Source: JAHECE01 sp963780675
GTDB lineage: Bacteria > Actinomycetota > Actinomycetes > Actinomycetales > JAHECE01
Assembly (NCBI GenBank): GCA_963780675.1
Contig: CAWACR010000003.1
Span: 310,001-374,000 of the forward strand
Length of the DNA: 64,000 bases
Direction: 5' to 3'
Position numbers and translations under genes: made by a program. Positions 26,927 through 36,156 of the stretch are shown piece by piece. The first letter of the stretch is position 1, and every line of letters begins with the position of its first letter. Under the pieces are notes generated by a model. It worked only from the letters and a program-made list of their open reading frames with translations, was not told the DNA's origin and searched no databases.

Positions 26927-27439
26927 GTGCCGATATCGGGGAACGAGCTGCTGATCCTGCTCGTCATCGCCGCCTTCCTCATCGGTCCCGAGCGGCTTCC
27001 CGGGTACGCGGAACAGGTCTCGCGGTTCGTCCGGCAGGCGCGGCAGATGGTCAAGGGCGCCCAGTCGCAGATCGCCGAGGAGCTGGGGCCGGAGTACAAG
27101 GACGTCGACTGGCGGCAGTTCGACCCCCGGCAGTACGACCCACGCCGCATCGTGCGCGATGCGCTGAAGGAGGACCTCCCCGCGACGTCGGTCAAGCGAC
27201 CGAGCATGGGCGCGGCGGCTGCTGCTGCCGGAATGGCCGCAGTGGCGGGCGGGGCCGCGGTGGCGGGCGGGGCCGCGTCGGCCGGTGCCGGCGCTCACCC
27301 GGCGGGCAGTGCCCCCGACGGCGCCGCGCAGGACCTGGCGCCGGGTGCAGTGCAGGACTCGGTGCCGGCTACCGGGCCCGGAGCGGCCGATGCCCTTCGT
27401 TCCGCCGAGACCGTCCCGTTCGACGACGAAGCCACCTGA
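26927..27439 (+). CDS. tatB: Sec-independent (Tat) translocase protein TatB
   Basis: A 170-residue TatB that helps recruit folded twin-arginine proteins to the Tat translocon. The N-terminal helix (ELLILLVIAAFLIGPERLPG, residues about 6-25) with the Gly-Pro hinge is followed by an amphipathic helix (VSRFVRQARQMVKGAQSQ) and a proline/alanine-rich tail. The GTG start at 26927 fits the expected very short N-terminus. It sits downstream of sigE/anti-sigma as in mycobacteria and ends one base from the convergent mrp gene. Confidence 0.9.
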   Translation: MPISGNELLILLVIAAFLIGPERLPGYAEQVSRFVRQARQMVKGAQSQIAEELGPEYKDVDWRQFDPRQYDPRRIVRDALKEDLPATSVKRPSMGAAAAAAGMAAVAGGAAVAGGAASAGAGAHPAGSAPDGAAQDLAPGAVQDSVPATGPGAADALRSAETVPFDDEAT

Positions 27440-27440
27440 C

Positions 27441-28577
27441 CTAGACCGGGCTGACGCTCAGCCGGCGCCCGGCCAGGCCGCGAGCGCGCTGCGTGAGCGA
27501 GCGCGCGATCCCGCGCAGGGCGACCGCGGCCTCGGTGTCCGGGTGGGCCAGGACCACCGGCACCCCCGCGTCGCCACCCTCCCGCAGGGCCACCTCGAGG
27601 GGGACCTGCCCGAGGAGCGGCACGTCGGTCCCGAGCTCTCGGCCCAGGGTCTGTGCCACCCGGGCGCCCCCGCCGGAGCCGAAGATCTCCAGGCGCGAGC
27701 CGTCCGGCTGCGCGAGCCACGACATGTTCTCGACGACGCCCACGATCCGCTGCTGGGTCTGCGCGGCCATGGATCCGGCCCGCGCGGCCACCTCGGCGGC
27801 TGCGACCTGCGGCGTCGTCACGACGAGCAGCTCGGCGTTCGGCAGGAGCTGCGCGACGGAGATCGCGATGTCACCGGTCCCGGGCGGGAGGTCGAGCAGG
27901 AGGACGTCGAGGTCGCCCCAGAAGACGTCGGCGAGGAACTGCTGGAGCGCGCGGTGCAGCATCGGTCCGCGCCACACGACGGCGCGCCCCTGCGGCACGA
28001 ACATCCCGATCGAGATGACCTTCACGTCGTGCGCGACGGGCGGCAGGATCATGTCGTCGACCTTGGTCGGCGGGTACGTCACGCCGAGCATGCGGGGCAC
28101 CGAGAAGCCGTAGATGTCGGCGTCGACCACGCCCACCTTCAGGCCGTCCGCCGCCATGGCCGCGGCGAGGTTCGCCGTCACCGAGGACTTGCCGACGCCG
28201 CCCTTGCCCGAGGCGATCGCGTACACCCGGGTCAGCGAGCCGGGCTGGGCGAACGGGATGACGGGCTCGGGGGAGCCGCCGCGCAGCTGCGTCCGCAGCG
28301 CCTGGCGCTGCTCGTCGCTCATGACGCCGAGGGCCACGCGAACCGCCCGCACGCCCTCGAGGGCGCCGACGGCGGCGGTCACGTCCCGCGTGATCGTGTC
28401 CTTGAGGGGGCAGCCCGCCGTCGTGAGGTCGATCCCGACGACGACGTCCGCGTCGTCGCCGTCGCCCGTGACCTCCACGGACCGGACCATCCCGAGGTCC
28501 GTGATGGGCCGGCGGATCTCAGGGTCGAGCACGCCGCCGAGGGCGGCGCGGACGGAATCGACGGTGGGAAGAGGCAT
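27441..28577 (-). CDS. mrp: Mrp/NBP35 family P-loop ATPase, iron-sulfur carrier
   Basis: A 378-residue ApbC/Mrp-type ATPase that carries or assembles Fe-S clusters. An N-terminal MIP18-like domain (about residues 5-90, with Cys in TTAGCPLKDTI) precedes the deviant Walker A loop IASGKGGVGKSSVTANLA. Later blocks are VGVVDADIYGFSVPRMLG and LDLPPGTGDIAISVAQLL. The central CxxC common in the family is not evident, so cluster binding may differ. TACGAT six bases before the ATG suggests a leaderless transcript. Confidence 0.92.
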   Translation of the reverse strand: MPLPTVDSVRAALGGVLDPEIRRPITDLGMVRSVEVTGDGDDADVVVGIDLTTAGCPLKDTITRDVTAAVGALEGVRAVRVALGVMSDEQRQALRTQLRGGSPEPVIPFAQPGSLTRVYAIASGKGGVGKSSVTANLAAAMAADGLKVGVVDADIYGFSVPRMLGVTYPPTKVDDMILPPVAHDVKVISIGMFVPQGRAVVWRGPMLHRALQQFLADVFWGDLDVLLLDLPPGTGDIAISVAQLLPNAELLVVTTPQVAAAEVAARAGSMAAQTQQRIVGVVENMSWLAQPDGSRLEIFGSGGGARVAQTLGRELGTDVPLLGQVPLEVALREGGDAGVPVVLAHPDTEAAVALRGIARSLTQRARGLAGRRLSVSPV

Positions 28578-28583
28578 GGCCCC

Positions 28584-28589
28584 ATCGTA
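28584..28589 (-). promoter_or_regulatory. Candidate -10 element of mrp (leaderless)
   Basis: TACGAT on the minus strand ends 6 nt before the mrp ATG. Confidence 0.45.
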
Positions 28590-28652
28590 GGCGGGCGCCG
28601 GCCGGACCCCTCCGACCCGTCCGGGCCCCGGGACGGACCCACCCCCCGTCGT

Positions 28653-28710
28653 GGCTCGACCTCACGAACGAGAGGGCTCGACCTCACGGGATCCGCGGGG
28701 GCTGAGGTCG
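28653..28710. repeat. Intergenic GGCTCGACCTCACG repeats
   Basis: Two direct copies of GGCTCGACCTCACG (28653-28666 and 28675-28688) are followed by the inverted form CTGAGGTCG (28702-28710). The same word family builds the long inverted repeat at 50570-50643. It lies between the start of mrp and the end of the DUF1003 gene. Confidence 0.6.
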
Positions 28711-28711
28711 T

Positions 28712-29257
28712 TCAGGCCTTGGCGGCCTGGCGCTTCCTGCGGGCGCGTGCCGCCGACGTCGCGCCGGGTTCGGCGGCGTCGCCGCCGTCGTCGCGGTCGG
28801 CGAGCTCCTCCAGGAGGTTGCGCAGCTCGGAGCGGAGGAAGTCGCGGGTGGCGACCTCGTTCATGGCGATCCGCAGGGCGGCCACCTCGCGGGCGAGGTA
28901 CTCGGTGTCGGCGAGCGCGCGCTCGGAGCGCTGCCGGTCCTGCTCGAGGGAGACCCGGTCGCGGTCCGTCTGCCGGTTCTGGGCGAGGAGGATCAGAGGC
29001 GCCGCGTACGACGCCTGCAGCGAGAGCACGAGCGTGAGCGCGGTGAAGCCGTACTCGGAGCTGTCGAAGCGCAGTTCCTCGGGCGCCAGGCTGTTCCAGA
29101 TGATCCACATGATGCAGAACAGCGTCAGGTAGACGAGGAAGCGCGGCGTGCCCATGAACCGGGCGATGCCCTCGGCGAACTTGCCGAACGCGTCCGGCGA
29201 CGAGCGCGGGCGCCAGCTCCGCCGACGCCGGCGCGGCGTGTCGATCCGCTCAGGCAT
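28712..29257 (-). CDS. DUF1003 membrane protein
   Basis: A 181-residue DUF1003 protein of unknown role. Two hydrophobic segments (PRFLVYLTLFCIMWIIWNSL, then ALTLVLSLQASYAAPLILLA) are followed by the family's charged stretch NRQTDRDRVSLEQDRQRSER, a likely coiled coil of about 60 residues, and a basic tail. Its ATG lies eight bases inside the end of the upstream MgtE-like gene, so the two are co-translated. A role beside a magnesium-transporter-like sensor is suggested by context only. Confidence 0.85.
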   Translation of the reverse strand: MPERIDTPRRRRRSWRPRSSPDAFGKFAEGIARFMGTPRFLVYLTLFCIMWIIWNSLAPEELRFDSSEYGFTALTLVLSLQASYAAPLILLAQNRQTDRDRVSLEQDRQRSERALADTEYLAREVAALRIAMNEVATRDFLRSELRNLLEELADRDDGGDAAEPGATSAARARRKRQAAKA

Positions 29258-30536
29258 GCGGGGTCCGGTTGAGCGAGGTGTCGGTCACGTCGTCGTCGGC
29301 GTCGCGCCAGTCGTCCGGGAGGAGGTGGTCGAGGACGTCGTCCACGCTGATCGCCCCGAGCAGGCGCCGCTCGTCGTCGACGACGGGCAGCGCGGTGAGG
29401 TTGTAGGTGGCCAGGAGGCGCGTGACGCGGCCGATGGGCGCGTCCGGTCCGACCGCCTCGATATCGCGGTCGAGGATCGAGCCGAGCGACTCGTGCGGGG
29501 GCTCGCGGAGCATGCGCTGGATGTGTGCGACGCCGAGGAAGCGTCCCGTGGGCGTCTCGAGCGGCGGGCGGACCACGAACACGATCGCGGCGAGCGCCGG
29601 CGTGACGTCGCTGCGGCGCGCGTGCGCGAGGGCGTCGGCCACCGTGGCCTCGGGCGGCAGGATGACGGGCTCGGTGGTCATGAGGCCGCCGGCCGCGTGC
29701 TCGTCGTAGGCGAGGAGGCGACGCACGTCGTCCGCCTCGTCCGGCTCCATGAGCTCGAGAAGCTCGGAGGCCTGCGCGGCGGGCAGCTCGCTGATGAGGT
29801 CGGCGGCGTCGTCGGGCTGCATGGCGTCGAGGACGTCGGCCGCGCGGTCGGCGTCCAGCCCGGAGACGATCTCCACCGCGTCGTCGTCGCTGAGCTCCTC
29901 GAGCACGTCGGCGAGGCGCTCGACGTCGAGCTCGGCCGCCACCTCGAGCCGTCGGGCCGTGGGCAGGTCATGGAGGACGTCCGCGACGTCGGCCGGCTTG
30001 AGGTCCTCGAGCGTGGCGAGCAGCGCCGTCGCCCCCTGCGGCTCGGGCGCGCCTGCGAGGTTGACGACGGCGTCGACGTCGACGAGGAGGGTCTCACCCC
30101 GGCGGAAGCTCAGGCCCCGGGCGCTCGGCACCTGCCGCCGGACGAAGAGCTTGGTGACGAGCCAGTCGCGGTTGCGCTGCTGCTCCAGCGCGACGTCGTC
30201 CACGATCACGGTCCCGCTGCCGTCGCGCATCTCCATGCGCCGGTCGAGGATCTCGCCCACCACGAGGCTCTCCGTCGTGCGCTGCTCGAAGCGGCGGATG
30301 TTGAGCAGGCCCGTGGCGATGACCGCGCCTGTGTCGATGCTGGTCACGCGGCTGAGCGGGAGGAACACCCGCCGGCGCCCCGGCACCTCGACGACCAGCC
30401 CGACGGCGCGCGGCGCGCCCTTGGTCCCGAGGAGGACGACGACGTCGCGCACCCGGCCCAGGCGGTCCCCGATGGGGTCGAAGACCCCCGTCCCCGCGAG
30501 GCGGGCGACGAAGACGCGCGAGGGGGTGCTGCTCAC
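29250..30536 (-). CDS. Soluble MgtE-like protein: MgtE N-domain plus CBS pair, no membrane domain
   Basis: A 428-residue protein with an N-terminal PRC-barrel-like part (about 1-170), an MgtE intracellular N-domain made of repeated acidic helices (PADVADVLHDLP, RLADVLEELSDDDAVEIV) and two CBS domains (from GLMTTEPVILPPEATVADAL to ALPVVDDERRLLGAISVDDV). The magnesium channel's transmembrane domain is missing, so it is probably a sensor or regulator rather than a transporter. TAGGCT six bases before the GTG suggests a leaderless transcript with DUF1003 downstream. Confidence 0.85.
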   Translation of the reverse strand: MSSTPSRVFVARLAGTGVFDPIGDRLGRVRDVVVLLGTKGAPRAVGLVVEVPGRRRVFLPLSRVTSIDTGAVIATGLLNIRRFEQRTTESLVVGEILDRRMEMRDGSGTVIVDDVALEQQRNRDWLVTKLFVRRQVPSARGLSFRRGETLLVDVDAVVNLAGAPEPQGATALLATLEDLKPADVADVLHDLPTARRLEVAAELDVERLADVLEELSDDDAVEIVSGLDADRAADVLDAMQPDDAADLISELPAAQASELLELMEPDEADDVRRLLAYDEHAAGGLMTTEPVILPPEATVADALAHARRSDVTPALAAIVFVVRPPLETPTGRFLGVAHIQRMLREPPHESLGSILDRDIEAVGPDAPIGRVTRLLATYNLTALPVVDDERRLLGAISVDDVLDHLLPDDWRDADDDVTDTSLNRTPHA

Positions 30537-30542
30537 CTGGCC

Positions 30543-30548
30543 AGCCTA
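30543..30548 (-). promoter_or_regulatory. Candidate -10 element of the MgtE-like/DUF1003 operon
   Basis: TAGGCT on the minus strand ends 6 nt before the GTG at 30536. Confidence 0.5.
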
Positions 30549-30600
30549 GGCCAGCCCGGGTACGCGGCCGGGGTACCTCGTGCGGGAGGGGCAGGCACGG

Positions 30601-30606
30601 GAGAAT
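30601..30606 (+). promoter_or_regulatory. Candidate -10 element of the stress-type protein gene
   Basis: GAGAAT ends 6 nt before the ATG at 30613; a weak match but at the same leaderless spacing. Confidence 0.35.
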
Positions 30607-30612
30607 GAACGC

Positions 30613-31104
30613 ATGACGAACTTCGGAGCGCCGCGCGTCCCGTCCCTGCCGACCCCGCCGTCGGGCGAGGAGGTCGCCTCCTACCCCACCTACGCGGAGG
30701 CCCAGCGGGCGGTGGACCACCTGGCCGATGCGGCCTTCCCGGTCCGGCAGGTGACGATCGTCGGGACGGACCTGCGGATGGTCGAACGGATCACCGGACG
30801 CCTCACGTACTCGCGGGTCGCGATGGCGGGCGCGGCGTCGGGCGCGTGGTTCGGCCTGTTCGTCGGGCTGGTGCTCGGACTGTTCTCGACGTCGGGGCTC
30901 GCCGCGACCGTCCTGCCCGCGCTCCTGATCGGCGCGGCGTTCGGCCTGCTGTTCGGCGTCGTCTCCTACTCCGCGACGGGCGGCAAGCGGGACTTCACGT
31001 CGGCGAGCCAGGTCGTGGCGAGTTCCTACTCCGTGCTGTGCCGGGGCTCCGAGGACGCGGCCCGCGCCCGGGCGATGCTGTCCCAGATCCCGCCCCAGGA
31101 CTGA
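30613..31104 (+). CDS. General stress protein-type small membrane protein
   Basis: A 163-residue protein resembling the actinobacterial general stress family found next to MgtE-like genes. An N-terminal soluble domain (ASYPTYAEAQRAVDHLADAA, VRQVTIVGTDLRMVERITGR) is followed by two Gly/Ala-rich membrane helices (about 75-95 and 98-120) and a short soluble tail with YSVLCRG. Such proteins are thought to respond to envelope or general stress; the biochemical role is unknown. It is divergent from the MgtE-like gene. Confidence 0.78.
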   Translation: MTNFGAPRVPSLPTPPSGEEVASYPTYAEAQRAVDHLADAAFPVRQVTIVGTDLRMVERITGRLTYSRVAMAGAASGAWFGLFVGLVLGLFSTSGLAATVLPALLIGAAFGLLFGVVSYSATGGKRDFTSASQVVASSYSVLCRGSEDAARARAMLSQIPPQD

Positions 31105-31119
31105 CACCGCCGCCGGGAG

Positions 31120-32736
31120 TCAGGGGCCGAGCAGGGCCTGCATCCAGGCCTCGACGTCGTCGGGACGGCGGGGGAGCGCCGCCGAGAGGTTCTCGACGCC
31201 GTCCGCGGTGACCAGCACGTCGTCCTCGATCCGCACGCCGATCCCGCGGTACTCCTCGGGTACGGAGAGGTCCTCGGCCTTGAAGTACAGGCCCGGTTCG
31301 ATCGTGAACACCATGCCCGGCTCCAGGACGCCGTCGAGGTAGAGCTCGCGCCGCGCCTGTGCGCAGTCGTGCACGTCGATGCCGAGGTGGTGGCTGGTCC
31401 CGTGCACCATCCACCGGCGGTGGAACTGCCCCTCCGGGCTGAGGGACTCGGCTGCCGGCACGGGCAGCAGCCCCCACTCCTCCAGCCGGGCGGCGATCAC
31501 CTCCATCGCCGCGGCGTGCACGTCCCGGAACGTCACGCCCGGGCGGACGACGGCGAACGCGGCGTCGGCGGCCTCGAGCACCGCCTCGTAGACGCGGCGC
31601 TGGACCTCGGTGAACGTCCCGTCGACCGGCAGGGTGCGCGTGACGTCGGCGGTGTACAGGGACTCGACCTCGACGCCCGCGTCGACCAGCACCAGCCGCC
31701 CCGGCTCCACGGCTCCGTCGTTGCGGATCCAGTGCAGCGTGCAGGCGTGGTCGCCCGCCGCGGCGATGGTCTCGTACCCGACGGCGTTGCCCTCCTCGCG
31801 CGCCCGGGCGCCGAACACTCCCTCGATCACCCGCTCACCCCGCGGGTGGGCGACGGCGCGCGGCAGGGCCCGGACGATGTCGGCGAAGCCGGCGACGGTC
31901 GCGGCCACGGCGAGGCGCATCTGCTCGACCTCGTAGGCGTCCTTGACGAGCCGCAGCTCGGCAAGGGCCTCCACGAGGGCGGCGTCGACGTCGGCCACCT
32001 CGTCCGCCGTCGTCGTCTGCGCGATCTGCGTCTGCGCTGTCTTGGTCTTCGCCGTCGTCGTCTCCGCCGGTGCTGCCTGCCCCTCCGCCGCGGCGCGGAC
32101 CTGCGCGACGAGGGCGTCGACGGCGCCGTCCGACCCGGTGACGACCCGCACGCGGACGCCGCCCCGTGGGCCGACGTCCTTGGCGATCGCATCGGGGAGG
32201 TCGTCGATGTGGGCGCACCGCAGGCCGGTCTCGGCCTCGACCTCCTCCAGGCTCGGGCGCACCCCGACCCACAGCTCGCCGTACCGGGAGTCGGCGTAGA
32301 ACTCCTCGGTGTCGCGCTCGGCACGGGGCCGGAAGTACAGGACCGCCTCGTGCGTCCCGGGCACGCCCGGGGTCGGTGAGGCGACCGGGTGGAGGACGAG
32401 GACGGCGTCGGGCTCGCGGTCGGCACCGAGCCCCGTGAGGTGCGCGAACGCCGAGTGGGGCCGGAAGCGGTAGTCGGTGTCGTTGGACCGGGCCACGAGG
32501 GGGCCGGCCGGGACGACCAGGCGGTCGCCGGGGAAGAGGGCGCCCAGCCGGGCGCGGCGCGCGGCGGCGGACGGCGCGGCCGCGCTGCGCGGCGGGAGCG
32601 TTGCGTCGCGGGGCGCCCAGCCGTCCGCGATGAAAGCGCGGAAGGCCTTCGACGTCGGCCGGTGGGAGCGGTTGGACCCGCGGTCCTCGGCCGGCTGGGG
32701 CTCGGCGGGCTGATCGGGACGGTCGGGCTCGGTCAC
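31120..32736 (-). CDS. pepP: Xaa-Pro aminopeptidase (M24B)
   Basis: A 538-residue di-manganese peptidase removing N-terminal residues before proline. An N-terminal creatinase-like domain (about 60-220, with DTDYRFRPHSAFAHLTGLGA) precedes the pita-bread catalytic domain with LVLVDAGVEVESLYTADVTR, HGTSHHLGIDVHDC and the closing Glu blocks FTIEPGLYF and GVRIEDDVLVT. A Thr/Ala/Lys linker rich in TAKTKTAQTQIAQTT separates the domains and is unusual. About 50 poorly conserved residues follow the GTG start. It is divergent from the PHP gene. Confidence 0.92.
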   Translation of the reverse strand: MTEPDRPDQPAEPQPAEDRGSNRSHRPTSKAFRAFIADGWAPRDATLPPRSAAAPSAAARRARLGALFPGDRLVVPAGPLVARSNDTDYRFRPHSAFAHLTGLGADREPDAVLVLHPVASPTPGVPGTHEAVLYFRPRAERDTEEFYADSRYGELWVGVRPSLEEVEAETGLRCAHIDDLPDAIAKDVGPRGGVRVRVVTGSDGAVDALVAQVRAAAEGQAAPAETTTAKTKTAQTQIAQTTTADEVADVDAALVEALAELRLVKDAYEVEQMRLAVAATVAGFADIVRALPRAVAHPRGERVIEGVFGARAREEGNAVGYETIAAAGDHACTLHWIRNDGAVEPGRLVLVDAGVEVESLYTADVTRTLPVDGTFTEVQRRVYEAVLEAADAAFAVVRPGVTFRDVHAAAMEVIAARLEEWGLLPVPAAESLSPEGQFHRRWMVHGTSHHLGIDVHDCAQARRELYLDGVLEPGMVFTIEPGLYFKAEDLSVPEEYRGIGVRIEDDVLVTADGVENLSAALPRRPDDVEAWMQALLGP

Positions 32737-32785
32737 CCCGCCATCGTCTCACCGCCAGGCGTCTCGCCGGCGGGCGGTCACCGCC

Positions 32786-32791
32786 TACGCT
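32786..32791 (+). promoter_or_regulatory. Candidate -10 element of the PHP-marC operon (leaderless)
   Basis: TACGCT ends 6 nt before the GTG start at 32798. Confidence 0.5.
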
Positions 32792-32797
32792 GACCGG

Positions 32798-33640
32798 GTG
32801 CGCATCGACCTGCACACCCATTCCTACGCCTCGGACGGCACGGACTCCCCGGCGCAGGTGATGCGCGACGCCGCGGCCGCCGGGCTCGACGTCGTGGCAC
32901 TCACCGACCACGACACGACGCGAGGATGGGACGAGGCTGCGCTAGCGGCCGCGACGGTGGGCATCGCGTTGGTGCGGGGCATCGAGATCTCCTGCACAGC
33001 GGCCCGCATCAGCGTGCACCTGCTCGGCTACCTGCAGGACCCCGAGCACCCGGCCCTGCTGGCCCAGACCGAGGCCGCGCGGGAGTCGCGGCAGGACCGG
33101 GCGCGCCGCATCGTCGAGCGCGTCGCCCGCGACTACCCGATCGACTGGGAGGACGTGCTCGCCCAGCTGGGACCGGACGCGACGGTCGGGCGCCCGCACA
33201 TCGCGGACGCGCTCGTGGCCCGCGGCCATGTCCCCGACCGCTCGGCGGCGTTCGAGTACGTCCTGGCCACCCGTGGCCCCTACTACGTCCCGTACCGGGC
33301 GCCGGACGCCGTCGCCATGGTGCGGGCCGTCCGGATCGCGGGCGGGGTTCCGGTGCTGGCGCACCCGCATGCGGCCTCGCGCGGCCGGGTGATCCCGGAC
33401 TCCGTGGTCGAGGAGATGGCCGACGCAGGACTCGGCGGCCTCGAGGTGGACCATCGCGACCACACCCCCGCGGACCGCCGCCGGCTCCGCGAGATGGCCG
33501 CGGCACTGGATCTCCTCGTGACCGGCTCGAGCGACTACCACGGGGCCGGCAAGCCCAACCGGCTCGGCGAGAACCTCACCGCGCCCGAGGTCTTCGCGGT
33601 CATCGAGGCCGAGGGCGCGCTGCCGGTCCTGCGGGGGTGA
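32798..33640 (+). CDS. PHP-domain phosphoesterase
   Basis: A 280-residue metal-dependent phosphoesterase of the polymerase-and-histidinol-phosphatase family, close to YciV/RNase AM-type proteins that hydrolyse nucleotide phosphates. Metal ligands appear in order: IDLHTHSYASDG, ALTDHDTTRGW, GIEISC, LAHPHA and GSSDYHGAGKPN. The natural substrate is unknown. The protein begins almost directly with the catalytic LHTHS block, which fixes the GTG at 32798. Its stop overlaps the marC start by four bases. Confidence 0.88.
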   Translation: MRIDLHTHSYASDGTDSPAQVMRDAAAAGLDVVALTDHDTTRGWDEAALAAATVGIALVRGIEISCTAARISVHLLGYLQDPEHPALLAQTEAARESRQDRARRIVERVARDYPIDWEDVLAQLGPDATVGRPHIADALVARGHVPDRSAAFEYVLATRGPYYVPYRAPDAVAMVRAVRIAGGVPVLAHPHAASRGRVIPDSVVEEMADAGLGGLEVDHRDHTPADRRRLREMAAALDLLVTGSSDYHGAGKPNRLGENLTAPEVFAVIEAEGALPVLRG

Positions 33641-34257
33641 GCGGGCTCGTCGACGTGACGCTCCTGTCCACGACCTTCCTGACGCTCTTCGTGATCATGG
33701 ATCCGCCGGGGACGGTGCCGGTCTTCCTGGCCCTGACTTCGACGATGTCCCCCGGGGAGCGGACCCGCGCCGCCCGGGACGCGGCCCTCGTGGCGCTGGG
33801 CGTGATCCTGACGTTCACGGTGTTCGGGCAGGCGATTCTCACCTTCCTGCACATCTCCGTGCCCGCGCTCCAGGCATCCGGCGGGCTGCTGCTCCTGCTC
33901 GTCGCGATGGAGCTGCTCACCGGGCGGGCCGAGGAGCCGAAGCCGGCGTCCCAGGACGTCAACGTCGCCCTCGTTCCCCTGGGGACTCCGCTGCTGGCCG
34001 GTCCCGGGGCGATCGTCGCCTCGATGGTCGCGGTCGAGTCCTCGGACGGGTCGCCGGACGACTGGGCCGCGATCCTCCTCGCCATCGTGGGGGTGCACGT
34101 GTGTCTCTACCTGGCGATGCGGTTCGCGGGCCAGGTCCACCGCGTGCTGGGGCGCAGCGGGACGACCCTCGTGACGCGGATCGCCGGTCTGCTCCTGGCG
34201 GCGATCGCGGTGCAGCTCATCGCCGACGCCGTGATCGCGTTCGCCGCCGGCGTCTGA
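33637..34257 (+). CDS. MarC family integral membrane protein
   Basis: A 206-residue polytopic membrane protein of the MarC/NAAT family with about six hydrophobic segments. The family opening FVIMDPPGTVPVFLALTS is near residue 20, and the repeat counterpart ALVPLGTPLLAGPGAI comes in the middle. Transport function is unproven for most members. The GTG start overlaps the PHP gene stop (GTGA), so it is the second gene of that operon. It ends convergent with the DEAD-box helicase. Confidence 0.88.
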   Translation: MSGLVDVTLLSTTFLTLFVIMDPPGTVPVFLALTSTMSPGERTRAARDAALVALGVILTFTVFGQAILTFLHISVPALQASGGLLLLLVAMELLTGRAEEPKPASQDVNVALVPLGTPLLAGPGAIVASMVAVESSDGSPDDWAAILLAIVGVHVCLYLAMRFAGQVHRVLGRSGTTLVTRIAGLLLAAIAVQLIADAVIAFAAGV

Positions 34258-34292
34258 GGGCCGCCCGGCCGGCAGCGTGACGGCGTGCCCGC

Positions 34293-36156
34293 TCAGTCGG
34301 TGGTGGGCTGCTGCTCCGGGGCGCCCGCCGGCTGGCCGCCTCGCGTGCGCCGGCGGCTGCGGCGACGTCGGGCCGGCGCGCCGCCCTCGGCCGCGGGCGG
34401 TGCGGTCTCGGTGGCGGAAACCTGCGGCGCGCCGTCGCCCGACGCGGACCCGGACCCGGCCCGACCCCGACCCCGACCCCGACCCGGGGCGACGACGCCG
34501 CTCGCGGCGGGCGCCGTCGTCGTCGGCCTTCTGCCCACCGTCGTGCGTGCGTCCCCGCCGGCCGTCGTCCTTCCCGCGGCTCTCGCCGTCGCGGCCGTGG
34601 CCGGGCCCGCCGTGGCCGCTGCGGGACTGCGGCTTCTTGCCGGTCTCGCCCAGGTCCTCGACCGCCTCGGCGTCGAGGCCCGCCCGGGTGCGGGCGGTGC
34701 GGGGCAGCGTCCCCTTGGTGCCCTCGGGGATGTGCAGGTCCGCGTAGAGGTGCGGGGAGGTGGAGTACGTCTCGGCCGGCTCGGGCTTGCCGAGGCCGAG
34801 CGCCTTGTCGATGAGGCCCCAGCGGGGCACGTCGTCCCAGTCCACGAAGGTGACGGCGGTGCCCGTGTTCCCCGCGCGGCCGGTGCGGCCGATCCGGTGG
34901 AGGTAGGTCTTGTCGTCCTCGGGGCACTGGTAGTTGATCACGTGGGTGACGTTCTCGACGTCGATGCCGCGGGCGGCGACGTCGGTCGCCACGAGCACGT
35001 CGATCTTGCCCTTGCGGAACGCGCGCAGCGCCTGCTCGCGCGCCCCCTGACCCAGGTCGCCGTGGATGGCGCCCGAGGCGAACCCGCGCTCCGCGAGGTC
35101 CTCCGCGACGCGCGCCGCCGTGCGCTTGGTGCGCGCGAAGACGAGGGTCAGGCCGCGGCCCTCCGACTGCAGGATCCGGGCCAGGACCTCGATCTTGTCC
35201 AGCGCGTGCGCCCGGTAGACGAACTGGGTGATCGCCTTGAGGGTCACGCCGTCGTCGTGCGGGTCGTGCGCGCGGATGTGGGTCGGGCGCGTCATGTAGC
35301 GACGCGCGAGGGCGACGACGGCGCCCGGCATGGTCGCCGAGAACAGCATCGTGTGCCGCGAGGGGGAGGTCGCGGACATGAGGGTCTCGACGTCGGGCAG
35401 GAAGCCGAGGTCGAGCATCTCGTCGGCCTCGTCGAGGACCACGCACGTCACGTCGGAGAGGTCGAGCGCGCGCTGGCGCATGAGGTCGATCATCCGGCCG
35501 GGGGTGCCGACCACGACCTCGGCGCCGCGGCGCAGCGCCTCGACCTGGGGCTCGTAGGCGCGCCCGCCGTAGAGCTGGACGATGCGGACCTCGCGGTGCC
35601 GCGAGGCCGTCTCGAGGTCCCCGGCCACCTGGACCGCGAGCTCGCGCGTCGGGACGATCACCAGGGCCTGGGGGCGTCCCGGGTTGCGGATCCCGTCCCA
35701 GCCGTCCTCGCCCGGCCCGGTGGCCCGTTGGATGAGCGGGATGCCGAAGCCGAGCGTCTTGCCGGTGCCGGTCTTGGCCTGACCGATGATGTCGTGGCCC
35801 GCGAGGGCGACGGGCAGCGTCAGCGCCTGGATCGGGAACGGGTGCGTGATGCCGACCTCGCCCAGCGCGCGGACGATCGGATCCTCGACACCGAAGTCGG
35901 CGAACGTCTGGGGCAGCTCGTGGCGGTCGGCCTCGACGTCGAGCTGCTCCTCGACGACCTCGTCGAGGGAGACCTCGTCGTGCTCGGCATCGGCATCGGC
36001 GCCGGGGACGGCGGAGGGGGTGGCAGGTGCGTCCGCGGCGGCGTCGTCGGTGGCGGCGTCGTCGGTGGCGGCGTCGGTCGGTGCGGCGTCGGTCGGAGCC
36101 TCGTCGAAGGTGGAGTCCGTGCCGGTGGAGGCGAGGTCGAGGGGGGAATCAGTCAT
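34293..36156 (-). CDS. DEAD/DEAH-box RNA helicase, C-terminal tail displaced by a frameshift
   Basis: An ATP-dependent RNA helicase of the RhlE/DeaD group. The N-terminus is an acidic Ala/Thr/Asp-rich extension of about 75 residues. Core motifs are QTFADFGV (Q-motif region), GQAKTGTGKTLGFGIP (Walker A), PTRELAVQV, VVLDEADEMLDLG (DEAD box), LFSATMP and YLHRIGRTGRAG. The frame that encodes the core continues to 33535, covering marC antisense, which is implausible. A second frame gives a typical basic tail (RRRRSRRRTRGGQP) with a stop at 34293. The join falls at the G/C runs near 34483-34490. Probably a base-calling indel. Confidence 0.85.

Noticed and set aside
33535..34290. Continuation of the helicase frame as a genuine long C-terminal domain
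   Set aside because: It lies wholly antisense to marC, which has a clear family match, and the alternative frame supplies a normal basic tail.
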